Shown: positions 8,171 to 16,709 of the stretch, piece by piece | Numbering within the stretch: position 1 is the first letter of the stretch | Layout: every line of letters starts with the position of its first letter | NCBI GenBank assembly: GCA_023128035.1 | Contig: JAGMES010000003.1 | Span: forward strand, 1-64,000 | Length of the DNA stretch: 64,000 bases | Direction of reading: 5' to 3' | Source of the DNA: Halanaerobiales bacterium | GTDB lineage: Bacteria; Bacillota_F; Halanaerobiia; DY22613 | The notes under the pieces: generated by a model | The model's input: only the letters and a program-made list of their open reading frames with translations | The model's database searches: none | What the model was told of the DNA's origin: nothing | Made by a program: the position numbers and the translations under genes

Positions 8171-9084
8171 ATATATTAGTAACTGGTGGGGCAGGTTTTA
8201 TTGGTTCTAACATTGTTGACGAACTTATTGAGTTAGGGAAAAAAGTAGTAGTTATAGATAACCTTTCTACTGGAAAACTTGAAAATTTAAATCCAAAGGC
8301 AAAATTTTATCAGATGGATATTCTCTCTTCTGATATTCAAGAGGTATTTAAAACTGAAAAGATTACACATGTTATTCATCATGCAGCACAGATTGATGTG
8401 CGGCGTTCGATGCAGGAACCAGTATTTGATGGGCAAAATAATATTTTGGGTACCATTAATTTATTGGAAACCTGCCGTAAGCATAATGTGGAAAAGATTA
8501 TTTATGCTTCTTCAGCAGCAGTTTATGGTGAACCTGATTATTTACCGATACTTGAAGATAATCCTATAAAAGCTATGTCTGCATATGGGGTGAGTAAACA
8601 CACTCCAGAGCATTACATTAGGATGTATAGCTCTATATATGGCTTAAAATATACTATTCTTCGCTATGCCAATGTTTATGGGCCAAGACAGGATGCAAAA
8701 GGGGAAGGTGGAGTTATCTCTATCTTTATTGATAAAGTTCTTGCTGGAGAGTCTGCTATTGTCTTTGGAGATGGAGAGCAAACAAGAGATTTTATCTTTG
8801 TTAAAGATATAGTTAATGCAAACATACAGGCTCTTACCAAAGGTGATAATCAACTTGTGAACATTAGTTGCAACCGTCAGGATAGTGTGAATCGTTTGCT
8901 TCAAGTTTTAGAAGATATAATGGGATTTTCTATTCAAACAGTATATGCTAAAGAACGTGAGGGAGAAATTCGAGATAGTTATCTGGACAATAAAAAAGCG
9001 AAGAAAGTAATGGGCTGGAGTCCTGAGTATGATCTCTATAGAGGATTAAAAGAAACTATTGAGTACTATCAACACAAAAAATAA
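8167..9084 (+). CDS. NAD-dependent epimerase/dehydratase, UDP-glucose 4-epimerase-like
   Basis: A 305-residue extended short-chain dehydrogenase. The Rossmann motif GGAGFIGSNI is at residues 7-16. The catalytic Ser-x-Tyr-xxx-Lys set appears as ASSAAVYG and YGVSK, and RYANVYGPRQ and GEQTRDFIFVKD complete the family pattern. GalE-type enzymes interconvert UDP-glucose/UDP-galactose or their N-acetyl forms. It is co-transcribed with the HAD phosphatase just upstream (4-base overlap) and ends at a bidirectional hairpin. Substrate specificity (UDP- or GDP-sugar) cannot be assigned here. Confidence 0.88.
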   Translation: MNILVTGGAGFIGSNIVDELIELGKKVVVIDNLSTGKLENLNPKAKFYQMDILSSDIQEVFKTEKITHVIHHAAQIDVRRSMQEPVFDGQNNILGTINLLETCRKHNVEKIIYASSAAVYGEPDYLPILEDNPIKAMSAYGVSKHTPEHYIRMYSSIYGLKYTILRYANVYGPRQDAKGEGGVISIFIDKVLAGESAIVFGDGEQTRDFIFVKDIVNANIQALTKGDNQLVNISCNRQDSVNRLLQVLEDIMGFSIQTVYAKEREGEIRDSYLDNKKAKKVMGWSPEYDLYRGLKETIEYYQHKK

Positions 9085-9110
9085 GGCTGTCAAAATGACA
9101 GCCTTTATTT
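9085..9110. terminator. Bidirectional terminator between convergent genes
   Basis: GGCTGTCA (9085-9092), loop AAA, TGACAGCC (9096-9103), flanked by an A-rich stretch on the left and TTTATTT on the right. It can terminate both the epimerase (+) and the PQQ-propeller gene (-). Confidence 0.85.
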
Positions 9111-10502
9111 ATATACATCAACTTCAGTATCATGAAGATAAAATAACCGATCTTCACCAACCATAAGTTGAACTTTTACCCCAGAACTACTACTTTCCCA
9201 GAGTGGATTTCCAAACTCTAAATCATAAATTCGAATACCATTCCAACTATTGAGAATGATGATTCCATTCCCTACCCCCGCGATTTCAGTGGCAGGAAAA
9301 TCTAATTCCTTCTCCCAATAGAGATAACCTGATTTAGCATCGAAAAGATACATCCTGCTTTTTTTCGATTGTGTAAAGAGGGCTAAAACTTTTCCTTGTA
9401 TCAATTTTGGAGTATGGGCTGTTGCAGAAGAACCTGCAAATTTACCTTTATAACTCCACATATTGCTTCCATCAACTGAATTGATAGCAAGTATTTGATC
9501 ATAATCATCATTATAGGTAAGGAAATTGAGAATTCTTGTGGATGTTATATTAAAGTTAGGACTAATCATTTTTTTATAAACTAAACTTTGTCGGTTTAGA
9601 TCTAAAGAATAAAGATAACCACTTGAATCGCCAAAATAGATTTGATCTCCAGCGATAGTAGGTTGACTCAAGAAAAAGCCATCTGTCCGATATTGCCAGA
9701 GTAAGTTACCTTTTTTAGTTCCCAGAGCTAATAATTTACCTCGCTGAGTGGTGAGATAAATTGCATCTTTTGTAATAGCAGCTGTTTGATAGATGGTGTC
9801 TTCAGGAGTATACTTCCAGTGAACCCATCCATATTTTAGATTGAAAACAATAACTTCTTCTTTTGTGATAGCAACTCCCCAATCTCCATTAGTTGATAAT
9901 GGAGCAGTTAATCGTCCGGATAAATCCATTTTCCACATAATATGCTTGCTTTTAGCATGAACAGCAACTAAGTAATGTTCTTTACCTCTGACTGGAATCA
10001 CTAAAATTTGATCATAGTATAAGCCACCTGATTGGATTGGATCAGGGATTGTGTAGGTATCTCTGATAACTAGATCTTTTACATGAAGACGAACTACATC
10101 AAGGGTTCCTTCAAATTCAGCCCACCATCTGGCATCAGAACTGACTTCTGCTGAGATTGTGATGAAATAAGTTCCCTTTGATTCTTTCTCCTCAATTATT
10201 TCATAGGAGAGGAGATTTCCCCAGGTCTGGCTCATTACAACATCTTTAGTGATAGTTAAGTTCTCCATCACCGTAAATGCGGTTATCCTAACCCCTAGAG
10301 CCTGTTCCATGGCATTTCGAAAGGCATCCATTAAAGCTTCTTCTTTTGCAATTCCCTTATTTGTTGAGATTGGGGCAAGGCCTGTGGCACTTATTTGAAT
10401 TTTTTCTTCTTTCTTTTTAGAGACGGCTAAGGATATTGGTGAAATGAGAATACATATAACTATTATTGCAATTAGTAAAAACCATTTATTTTTATGATTC
10501 AT
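9105..10502 (-). CDS. LPP20/FlgT-N-like domain fused to a PQQ-type beta-propeller, exported
   Basis: A 465-residue protein with a signal peptide (residues 7-26, ILISPISLA). An LPP20/FlgT-N-like domain follows at about 35-130: GLAPISTNKGIAKEEAL..., AFRNAMEQALGVRI. The rest is a PQQ-like propeller with repeated blades carrying Trp (IMWKMDLSGRL, WVHWKYT, GNLLWQYRTDG, GSNMWSYKG, GYLYWEKEL, GNPLWESS). Such propellers (BamB-like) are usually protein-interaction scaffolds at the envelope. It overlaps the upstream LPP20 gene by 11 bases and is likely in one operon with it. A role in envelope or flagellar assembly is only a guess from the FlgT-like domain. Confidence 0.75.
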   Translation of the reverse strand: MNHKNKWFLLIAIIVICILISPISLAVSKKKEEKIQISATGLAPISTNKGIAKEEALMDAFRNAMEQALGVRITAFTVMENLTITKDVVMSQTWGNLLSYEIIEEKESKGTYFITISAEVSSDARWWAEFEGTLDVVRLHVKDLVIRDTYTIPDPIQSGGLYYDQILVIPVRGKEHYLVAVHAKSKHIMWKMDLSGRLTAPLSTNGDWGVAITKEEVIVFNLKYGWVHWKYTPEDTIYQTAAITKDAIYLTTQRGKLLALGTKKGNLLWQYRTDGFFLSQPTIAGDQIYFGDSSGYLYSLDLNRQSLVYKKMISPNFNITSTRILNFLTYNDDYDQILAINSVDGSNMWSYKGKFAGSSATAHTPKLIQGKVLALFTQSKKSRMYLFDAKSGYLYWEKELDFPATEIAGVGNGIIILNSWNGIRIYDLEFGNPLWESSSSGVKVQLMVGEDRLFYLHDTEVDVYK

Positions 10503-11289
10503 TAGTTTTACCTCCAGTGATTATGAGGATTTTTGACATTAAAAATATATCTGTATCTCCTAATTGAGAAAGAATTGTTTGTCCATCTTCTTGCGTAATG
10601 TAGATGATGAGATTGTATATTGAATTTAAATTTTGAGCACTGATAATGAGTGGATTTTCTCCAGCTCGTGGATCTGATAAGGCATCTGTGTGGCTTAATT
10701 TTAAAATTGATTCTTCACCAGTATAAGGTGCTCGGTCAGGAGAAAAGATGAGCTTATCATCTAAATCTCTAATTTGTAAAAGTTCAATGGTTGTGATTTT
10801 AAATTGTTGAGCATCAATAATTAAACTGGTGTACTGATTTTTTTTATCAGTTTGTTCTGTGCTTTCATCTGAAGCAGGGGAAGAAGCATATATTGTTTTG
10901 AGTGGTTCAAAACTAACTTTAAGCTGAATATGATATATTCCTTCCTGTAAGTATTCCTCATTAGGAACAACTTGCGCTCCCTGTAAAATTCCTTCAACAT
11001 GTGTGCGGACTTCATCATCAATCATCAGATTTTTTAGAGATGTTTGACCGTTTATTTCTAAACCTGCGATAATTTCTAGTAGATTCCGCTGGGCATCAAC
11101 TTTTGCGGCTAGTCGTGCTAAAGCAATAGCTTGAGATTGATTAGCAATATCTTCTCTGACGACTCCCATCCCTTCAGCTATTATGTATCCTTCGGTAAAA
11201 TTAACCTCTGGAAGTGAATTTGCTTCGGCGAAAGTCAGGTTAGAAAACAAAAGAATAAAAAGTAATAAAAATGGAATTTTATTTTTCAA
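10492..11289 (-). CDS. LPP20-domain exported protein
   Basis: The TTG at 11289 is taken as the start because AAAGGAGG sits about 7 bases before it; the longer in-frame start at 11307 would include the SD itself. The 265-residue product has a signal peptide ending near TFAEANS. It then has the LPP20/FlgO-P-like pattern GYIIAEGMGVV...SQAIALARLAAKVDAQRNLLEII, followed by VEGILQGAQVV and a beta-rich C terminus. LPP20 proteins in other bacteria are surface or flagella-associated. It is first in the pair with the PQQ-propeller protein. The family call is fairly sure; the function is unknown. Confidence 0.72.
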   Translation of the reverse strand: MKNKIPFLLLFILLFSNLTFAEANSLPEVNFTEGYIIAEGMGVVREDIANQSQAIALARLAAKVDAQRNLLEIIAGLEINGQTSLKNLMIDDEVRTHVEGILQGAQVVPNEEYLQEGIYHIQLKVSFEPLKTIYASSPASDESTEQTDKKNQYTSLIIDAQQFKITTIELLQIRDLDDKLIFSPDRAPYTGEESILKLSHTDALSDPRAGENPLIISAQNLNSIYNLIIYITQEDGQTILSQLGDTDIFLMSKILIITGGKTNES

Positions 11290-11377
11290 AATTTGGCCTC
11301 CTTTCAATAGACGAATATTAATAAATTTCGTCGTTATTACTCTGATTTCCTGCCATAGTCTTTGAGAATTTATCTAC

Positions 11378-11406
11378 TTGCAAAAAAGAAAGCGAAATGC
11401 TAAAAT
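11378..11406 (+). promoter_or_regulatory. Candidate sigma-A promoter for udk
   Basis: TTGCAA at 11378-11383, a 17-base spacer and TAAAAT at 11401-11406. It lies in the 155-base gap between divergent genes, 39 bases before the udk ATG. The -35 box is only a fair match. Confidence 0.5.
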
Positions 11407-11444
11407 TACTTAGAACCTTGAAGATGGGGAGGATTTTGATATAT

Positions 11445-12068
11445 ATGAAGAAATCTATAGTGATCGGTGTATCAGGAGGCTCGGGATCTGGCAAGACAAC
11501 TGTAGCAGAAAATTTGGTCAAACGTATTGGTGAGGATATTCTTTTAATCAAACAAGATTTTTACTATAAAGAAAATAGTAATCTTTCCTTTGAGGAGAGG
11601 GAAAAATTGAACTATGATTGTCCAGATGCTTTTGATACAGAACTTTTGATTGAACAGATTTCTAAGTTAGTTCAGGGTGAAGTCGTTGATCAACCCCGAT
11701 ATGATTTTACTGTTCATAATCGAATGCCTGAACGAGTAAAAGTAGAATCACGGCCGATAATTTTGATTGAGGGGATACTGATTTTACATGACCCGAGATT
11801 GCGTGATTTAATGGATATTAAGGTATTTGTAGATGCTGATTCAGATATTCGATTGCTAAGACGTGTATTAAGAGATACGAAAGAGCGAGGACGTACGATA
11901 GAATCTATTTCAGAGCAGTATCTAGAGACAGTCCGTCCGATGTATGAGAAATATATTCATCCGACGAAGAAATATGCAGATATTATAGTGCCTAGGGGTG
12001 GATTTAATGAGGTGGCTATTGATATATTGGAGTCAAGGATAAGGAGTTATTTGAGAGTTGAGGTGTGA
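11445..12068 (+). CDS. udk: Uridine kinase
   Basis: Phosphorylates uridine or cytidine to UMP or CMP in pyrimidine salvage. The 207-residue product from ATG 11445 matches the usual length (about 210). It has the P-loop GGSGSGKTT (near residues 8-16), QDFYYKEN, YDCPDAFD, the substrate loop YDFTVHNR, and LIEGILILHDPRLRDLMDIKVFVD. GGGGAGGA lies 11 bases before this ATG; an upstream in-frame ATG at 11397 has no SD and would add 16 unconserved residues. It precedes the flagellar operon by 76 bases and might be co-transcribed with yvyF. Confidence 0.93.
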   Translation: MKKSIVIGVSGGSGSGKTTVAENLVKRIGEDILLIKQDFYYKENSNLSFEEREKLNYDCPDAFDTELLIEQISKLVQGEVVDQPRYDFTVHNRMPERVKVESRPIILIEGILILHDPRLRDLMDIKVFVDADSDIRLLRRVLRDTKERGRTIESISEQYLETVRPMYEKYIHPTKKYADIIVPRGGFNEVAIDILESRIRSYLRVEV

Positions 12069-12144
12069 CCAGAACTTTTTTAACGGTATAAGCAGGGAAA
12101 AACGCAGAAGGGGAGAAAATATTAAAAAAAGGAGGCGAATTGCG

Positions 12145-12555
12145 ATGGAACTCAAAAATTGCAAAGAGTGTAGAAAAGTATTTGTTCATCCTGTCCGTGA
12201 GATTTGCCAGGACTGTTTTGAACAAGAAGATAAAGATTTTGAAAAAGTGAGGGAATTTCTTCAAGATGCGTCAACTTCTTCGATTGAGGAAATTCATGAA
12301 CATACAGAAGTAAAAACAAAGAAAATTATGAAATTTGTTCGACAAGGTAGGTTAAATCGAGCTGGTTTAAAAGTTAAAGTATATGCAAATTGTCAAGGAT
12401 GTGGAGAGCCAGTAGATGGAGATGAAGAATATTGTCCAGCTTGTAAAGATCGAATGATAAAAGGTTTACAGAGTGATGAATCAGTACAACAAGGTAATAT
12501 AGGTGGATCTAAGGGAAGAAAGATGTTTACAGCTAACCGGAGAAAAGGAAGATAA
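12145..12555 (+). CDS. yvyF: Flagellar operon protein YvyF-like (zinc-ribbon protein)
   Basis: A 136-residue protein of the family found upstream of flgM in Firmicutes. The N-terminal CKECRKVF...CQDC and the C-terminal CQGCGEP...CPAC pairs look like two zinc knuckles around a helical MerR/HTH-like middle part (SSIEEIHEHTEVKTKKIMKFVRQG). The start is ATG 12145 with GGAGG 9 bases upstream. Its molecular role is not settled; in B. subtilis it belongs to the flgM operon. Here a terminator follows it, so flgM may rely on its own promoter. Confidence 0.85.
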   Translation: MELKNCKECRKVFVHPVREICQDCFEQEDKDFEKVREFLQDASTSSIEEIHEHTEVKTKKIMKFVRQGRLNRAGLKVKVYANCQGCGEPVDGDEEYCPACKDRMIKGLQSDESVQQGNIGGSKGRKMFTANRRKGR

Positions 12556-12603
12556 TTTATATCTAGACTTTTTAGCAAGAATAATAGAGCAATACTGAGA
12601 TAA

Positions 12604-12636
12604 CCTGACTTAATTTAGAGTCAGGGATTTTTTTTT
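12604..12636 (+). terminator. Intrinsic terminator between yvyF and flgM
   Basis: CCTGACT (12604-12610) pairs with AGTCAGG (12619-12625) around an 8-base loop, followed by a nine-T run (12628-12636). Confidence 0.85.
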
Positions 12637-12640
12637 ATGT

Positions 12641-12667
12641 TAATGAAACTTAATTAAAATCCGATGA
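12641..12667 (+). promoter_or_regulatory. Candidate sigma-28 promoter for flgM
   Basis: TAAT at 12641-12644, a 15-base spacer and TCCGATGA at 12660-12667. The sigma-28/sigma-D consensus is TAAA-N15-GCCGATAA, so 3 of 4 and 6 of 8 bases match. It sits directly after the terminator. A class-3 promoter at flgM is known in related bacteria. Confidence 0.5.
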
Positions 12668-12707
12668 TAGGAGTAAGGCTAGTATTAATTTGATGGTGGT
12701 GATTCGG

Positions 12708-12995
12708 ATGAAAATTTCTGGAAGCAAGTTTCAACAGATAACAAAAATATATCAAAAGAATAAACCTCAACATTCTGGGAGAACTGACTCTACTAAAGGT
12801 GATCAGGCTCATGTTTCTCGTGAAGCAAGAGAGCTTGGAAGAATTCAGGAGATATTAGCTCAAACTCCTGATATTCGTGCTGAAAAGGTAGAAAAGTTGA
12901 AAATGGCTATTCAACTGGGCACTTATGAAGTAAAAGGCGAAAAGATTGCAGAAAAAATGCTCGAGGGTTATTTTGTTGATCGTATTATTGGTTAG
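12708..12995 (+). CDS. flgM: Anti-sigma-28 factor FlgM
   Basis: Binds FliA (encoded at 62483) and is exported when the hook is finished, releasing late gene expression. The 95-residue product begins MKISGSKFQQI. It has the DxVxLS-like segment (DQAHVSREARELGRIQEIL) and the C-terminal sigma-binding helices RAEKVEKLKMAIQLGTYEVKGEKIAEKML, typical of FlgM. ATG 12708 is favoured because family members begin MKI and a purine-rich GGTGGTGA is suitably placed; ATG 12693 in the same frame is the alternative. It is first in the flgM-flgN-flgK-flgL series. Confidence 0.9.
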   Translation: MKISGSKFQQITKIYQKNKPQHSGRTDSTKGDQAHVSREARELGRIQEILAQTPDIRAEKVEKLKMAIQLGTYEVKGEKIAEKMLEGYFVDRIIG

Positions 12996-13025
12996 TTTCT
13001 GTCTTCAAAGAGGAGGATCCGTAGA

Positions 13026-13520
13026 ATGAACCATTTAAATGAACTTTTGCGAGTTTTAGCCGTTGAACAGGGTCTCTACGAGGAACTGGCTGTGTGGGCT
13101 CAGAAAAAGCAAGAAGTTATTATTGCAAATGATATAGATGAACTTGCCAAATGTTTAAAAGAGGAACAAGAATTAATTGAGAAGATTGAGACTGTTGAAA
13201 AAGAACGACGTCAATCAATATTGGGATTAAGTACTGTTTTAAATATTTCTGAGAAAGAACTTTCTTTTTCAAAAATTAGAGATTTTATCGATGAGCGTTC
13301 TAAGGAAAAACTTGAACAATTTCGAATTAGTCTGTTACAAACTTTAGAAAAATTGAATAAAACTAATGATACCAATAAAATGTTGATAGAGGAAGCAATG
13401 CATATAAATGACTTTACAATCCGTACCTTGACTTTGGCAACATCTCCTTCTTCTTCTACTTATGGTAGAAAGGGAGTAGATGATAAGAAGTCACAACATT
13501 TAATCGATAAACGTGTGTAA
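13026..13520 (+). CDS. flgN: FlgN-family flagellar export chaperone
   Basis: A 164-residue, almost wholly helical protein placed between flgM and flgK, as YvyG/FlgN is in Bacillus. FlgN binds the C termini of the hook-filament junction proteins FlgK and FlgL and pilots them to the export gate. Heptad-like Leu/Glu/Lys patterns (residues 25-125) support a coiled-coil chaperone. Direct sequence identity to FlgN cannot be judged by eye, so position carries much of the weight. GAGGAGG precedes the ATG. Confidence 0.82.
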   Translation: MNHLNELLRVLAVEQGLYEELAVWAQKKQEVIIANDIDELAKCLKEEQELIEKIETVEKERRQSILGLSTVLNISEKELSFSKIRDFIDERSKEKLEQFRISLLQTLEKLNKTNDTNKMLIEEAMHINDFTIRTLTLATSPSSSTYGRKGVDDKKSQHLIDKRV

Positions 13521-13538
13521 AGAACGGAGGTAGGAAAT

Positions 13539-14942
13539 ATGAGTGGAATGATGGGTTTAAATATAGGGGTTAATGCATTGAAGGCACATCGTCGTGCGTT
13601 AGATGTTACTGCTCATAACATAGCTAATGCTAATACAGAAGGTTACACTAGGCAGCGTGCAGTATTGTCTACTACAATTCCTTATACGCTTCCATCCATG
13701 AATAATCGTAAGGAAGCAGGCCAGGTTGGAACAGGAGTAGAGGTTAGTCAGATTTTGAGATTACGGAATGCATTTGTTGATAAACGTTTACATGATAACA
13801 CCTCTTCTAAAAGTGAGTGGGAACAACGTAGTAATGCATTAAATGAGATCGAGTTGATTTTTGGTGAGCCATCAGACGCAGGTTTAAGAAGTTCTTTGGA
13901 TAACTTTTGGAGTTCTCTTCAAGAGTTGCAAAATAGTCCTGAAAATTCTGCTGTTCGAGCCGCAGTACGTCAGAGTGCAGCATCATTGACAGATATTTTT
14001 TCTTCGTTACGTGGTCAGTTAAATGATTTTAGGTGGTCATTAGATGGTCATATTAAGAATAAGGTTGGAGAAATAAACTCTATTTCTCACCGAATTGCTG
14101 ATCTAAATCAGCAAATCTCTCAAGCATCCAGTAAAGGTGACAGTCCTAATGATCTTTTGGATAAACGAGACCTTTTAATTGATGAACTTTCAAAGATTGT
14201 GGATATTGAAGTTTATGTTGATTCTCGTTCTAAAGCAAATGTAATGATTGGTGGATATAGTCTCGTTTCGGGTAATACTTATAATGAACTTGAGATTCAT
14301 TCTAATTCAAATAGAGACGGCTTAGTGGATATAAAATGGGCTAAAAGTGGTGAATATTTAAAGGTTCAAAGTGGAGAGATTGCCGGACTCCTTGATGCCA
14401 GAGATAACAAGGTGGCTTATTATGTAAATGAGTTAGATACCATGGCACAGGTCTTTATTGCAAAATTTAATACAATTCATCAAAAAGGTTATGGTTTAGA
14501 TAATAGTACAGGAATTTCTTTTTTTGAGGGAACTAATGCATCCAATATTAAAGTAAGTGATGCTATTATGGACGAGATTAATGGTCTAAATAAAATCGCT
14601 GCAGCATCTCAATTAGATAGTGTTGGTGATGGTAGTAATGCTCTTAATTTAAGCCAGGTAATGCAAAATGGAGTCTTAAATGGCAATAATTCAACAATGG
14701 GCGATTATTGGGGAGGAATTATTAGTTCATTGGGTATTGATACTCAACGTTCTAAAGGGATGACAGATAATTTTGATTCTATAACTCAACAACTTGAACA
14801 ACAGCGAGCTTCACTTTCAGGTGTTTCTCTAGATGAAGAGATGGCAAACATAATAGTATTTCAACAAGCATATAATGCTGCGGCAAAATTAATTCAAACT
14901 CAGTCGGAAATGATGGATGTTTTGAATGGAATATTAAGGTAG
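13539..14942 (+). CDS. flgK: Flagellar hook-associated protein 1 (FlgK)
   Basis: First hook-filament junction protein, exported and located at the cell exterior. The 467-residue protein has the N-terminal rod/hook signature (GLNIGVNALKAHRRALDVTAHNIANANTEGYTRQR) and the FlgK-specific continuation TGVEVSQILRLRNAFVDKRL. The C-terminal DSITQQLEQQRASLSGVSLDEEMANIIVFQQAYNAAAKLIQT forms the D0 helix. CGGAGGTAGG precedes the ATG. It is one of the shorter FlgK versions, with a reduced central domain. Confidence 0.97.
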   Translation: MSGMMGLNIGVNALKAHRRALDVTAHNIANANTEGYTRQRAVLSTTIPYTLPSMNNRKEAGQVGTGVEVSQILRLRNAFVDKRLHDNTSSKSEWEQRSNALNEIELIFGEPSDAGLRSSLDNFWSSLQELQNSPENSAVRAAVRQSAASLTDIFSSLRGQLNDFRWSLDGHIKNKVGEINSISHRIADLNQQISQASSKGDSPNDLLDKRDLLIDELSKIVDIEVYVDSRSKANVMIGGYSLVSGNTYNELEIHSNSNRDGLVDIKWAKSGEYLKVQSGEIAGLLDARDNKVAYYVNELDTMAQVFIAKFNTIHQKGYGLDNSTGISFFEGTNASNIKVSDAIMDEINGLNKIAAASQLDSVGDGSNALNLSQVMQNGVLNGNNSTMGDYWGGIISSLGIDTQRSKGMTDNFDSITQQLEQQRASLSGVSLDEEMANIIVFQQAYNAAAKLIQTQSEMMDVLNGILR

Positions 14943-14954
14943 GGGGTGGAATAA

Positions 14955-15827
14955 ATGCGCTTAACAAGTAATATGATGGTGAAAAATTTGATGCGTAACT
15001 TGAATAATAATTATAAAAAAATGGATCGATTAAGCAATGAACTTTCTACAGGTAGGAAGATTATGCAACCTTCTGATGATCCAGTAGCTTCGTTACGTAG
15101 TATGCAATTACAAACGGTTATTCATCAAAATGAGCAATATATAAAAAATATTGATCAAGCAATTGACTGGATTGATACTTCTGAATCTGCTTTAGATGAG
15201 GTAAATTCAGTATTACTTAGAGGTCGCGAATTGGCAATTTACGGGGCTAGTGATACTTTGGATCAAGAGCAACGGGATTCGATTCGTCTGGAAATAGAGC
15301 AATTGGCTGAGCATCTGGTGCAGATTTCTAATACTTCTATTGGTGGACGTTTTGTATTTTCAGGACATAAGACTACAACAAAACCTTATGCTGATTATAA
15401 CTCTGCATATCAAGGTGATATTAATCATTTAGGTGTAGAAATTAGTAAAAGTGTTTCTATAGATTATAGTATTCCAGGAAATTCAGTTTTTGATCAAGCT
15501 TTTGATGCTATGAGAGATATGATCAATGATTTATCAACGGGTAATATAACTAATCTTTCTACTACCACTCTAAATAAAATCGATGAGGCAAGTGATATAT
15601 CTCTTGCAATGCGTTCTCATTTGGGATCTAAGGTGAAACGTTTAGAGTTGGCCAAAAATCGGTTTGAAGATGCAAATATAAAGCATACCCAACTTTTAAC
15701 AGAACTCGAAAATGTAGATATTGCTGAAACGATTATGAATTTTAAAAATGAAGAAAACGTGTATCGTGCATCTTTGAGTGTAGGAGCGCGTGTTATTCAA
15801 CCATCTTTAATTGACTTTTTAAAGTAG
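14955..15827 (+). CDS. flgL: Flagellar hook-associated protein 3 (FlgL)
   Basis: Second junction protein between hook and filament. The 290-residue product has flagellin-like ends: MRLTSNMMVKNLMRNLNNNYKKMDRLSNELSTGRKI at the N terminus and DIAETIMNFKNEENVYRASLSVGARVIQPSLIDFL at the C terminus. FSGHKTTTKPY is the usual FlgL middle motif. It is 12 bases after flgK. Confidence 0.96.
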   Translation: MRLTSNMMVKNLMRNLNNNYKKMDRLSNELSTGRKIMQPSDDPVASLRSMQLQTVIHQNEQYIKNIDQAIDWIDTSESALDEVNSVLLRGRELAIYGASDTLDQEQRDSIRLEIEQLAEHLVQISNTSIGGRFVFSGHKTTTKPYADYNSAYQGDINHLGVEISKSVSIDYSIPGNSVFDQAFDAMRDMINDLSTGNITNLSTTTLNKIDEASDISLAMRSHLGSKVKRLELAKNRFEDANIKHTQLLTELENVDIAETIMNFKNEENVYRASLSVGARVIQPSLIDFLK

Positions 15828-15836
15828 GGTGATGAA

Positions 15837-16394
15837 ATGGATATTAAAATTACTCAACAACCTGCTATATTGGGATTGAATATTAAATCTCCAGAAACCA
15901 GTATTCAAAAGAAAGATGCTGTAGCTAAACATAATCCTGCTAGTAGTAAAGTACAGATTCAACGGAATAAAGGTACTGTAAAGGTTAACAATGATGCGGC
16001 TCGTCAGGGGATAGGTATTTATGATTCTGGCCCATTTATGAAGCGGATGGCTGATAAAGGTCAGCAGATTGCCTTTGAAGGAATAGCTCGTAGAGTAAGT
16101 GAGGGGCATCAGATGTCTGATATTCATAAAAACGGATTTATATTGCCTAAAATAATGGCTAATGCTGCATGGGATGGAACTAAATCTGTTGGAATTAAGC
16201 TAAAACCATCAGCAGATGTTCAAGGTCAGCCTGGTTCAACGAAGATAGATTTTAAGATACAACCTTTTAAGATGGATGCATCTTCTTCTGAGTTTAAGGT
16301 AGACTTAAATTGGGGTAAGGTAGGTAAATATTTGGAACAGAAAAATTATATAGATATCGAATGGACAGGAAGTTTAATTGATCTTGTTAGGTAA
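15837..16394 (+). CDS. yviE: DUF6470 / YviE-like flagellar operon protein
   Basis: A 185-residue protein beginning MDIKITQQPAILGLNIKSPE, characteristic of YviE, which lies between flgL and fliW in Bacillus. Conserved blocks visible are RQGIGIYDSGPFMKRMADKGQQIAFEGIARR and a C-terminal beta part. The function is unknown; it may assist filament or junction assembly. The length agrees with homologues, so the IscB element inserted just after its stop has not truncated it. Confidence 0.82.
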   Translation: MDIKITQQPAILGLNIKSPETSIQKKDAVAKHNPASSKVQIQRNKGTVKVNNDAARQGIGIYDSGPFMKRMADKGQQIAFEGIARRVSEGHQMSDIHKNGFILPKIMANAAWDGTKSVGIKLKPSADVQGQPGSTKIDFKIQPFKMDASSSEFKVDLNWGKVGKYLEQKNYIDIEWTGSLIDLVR

Positions 16395-16399
16395 GTGAA

Positions 16400-16705
16400 A
16401 ATGGAGCAATAAAATAGTAGTTAAAATCATAGACAATTATAGCTATATGTGGACACAAATATTTAGCTATAAGCTGTTTTATTGCTTTCAAGCCAGAGTG
16501 AATGTGAATTGCGAAAGTAGCTTTGCATGATGAACTAGGTTAGTATGAAAGGTAAAGACATACCCATGAGTGTATCCATCAGCTTATGGCTCTATGAGTA
16601 TTGAGGAAGACCGACTTCTAGTGTCCTGAAGTCAAACACCGAAAATACATATTCTTCATATTGACGTTGGCAAGAAGGGAAATTCCCATACTTAGGAGGG
16701 TTGTC
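16400..16705 (+). ncRNA. HEARO / omega-RNA (IscB guide RNA)
   Basis: About 300 non-coding bases directly precede an iscB gene, the position of HEARO RNA, now known as omega-RNA, which guides IscB. The left part folds into a long hairpin. Its outer arms are 16406-16417 and 16474-16485 (GCAATAAAATAG against CTGTTTTATTGC, one G-U pair); its inner arms are 16438-16445 and 16464-16471 (TATAGCTA/TAGCTATA). Further short helices are GCGAAAG..CTTTGC near 16510-16528 and GGGAAATTCCC just before the SD. The guide should be the roughly 15-20 bases immediately 5' of the scaffold, copied from the left flank. Exact ends and the full fold need covariance-model analysis. Confidence 0.75.
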
Positions 16706-16709
16706 AGAA

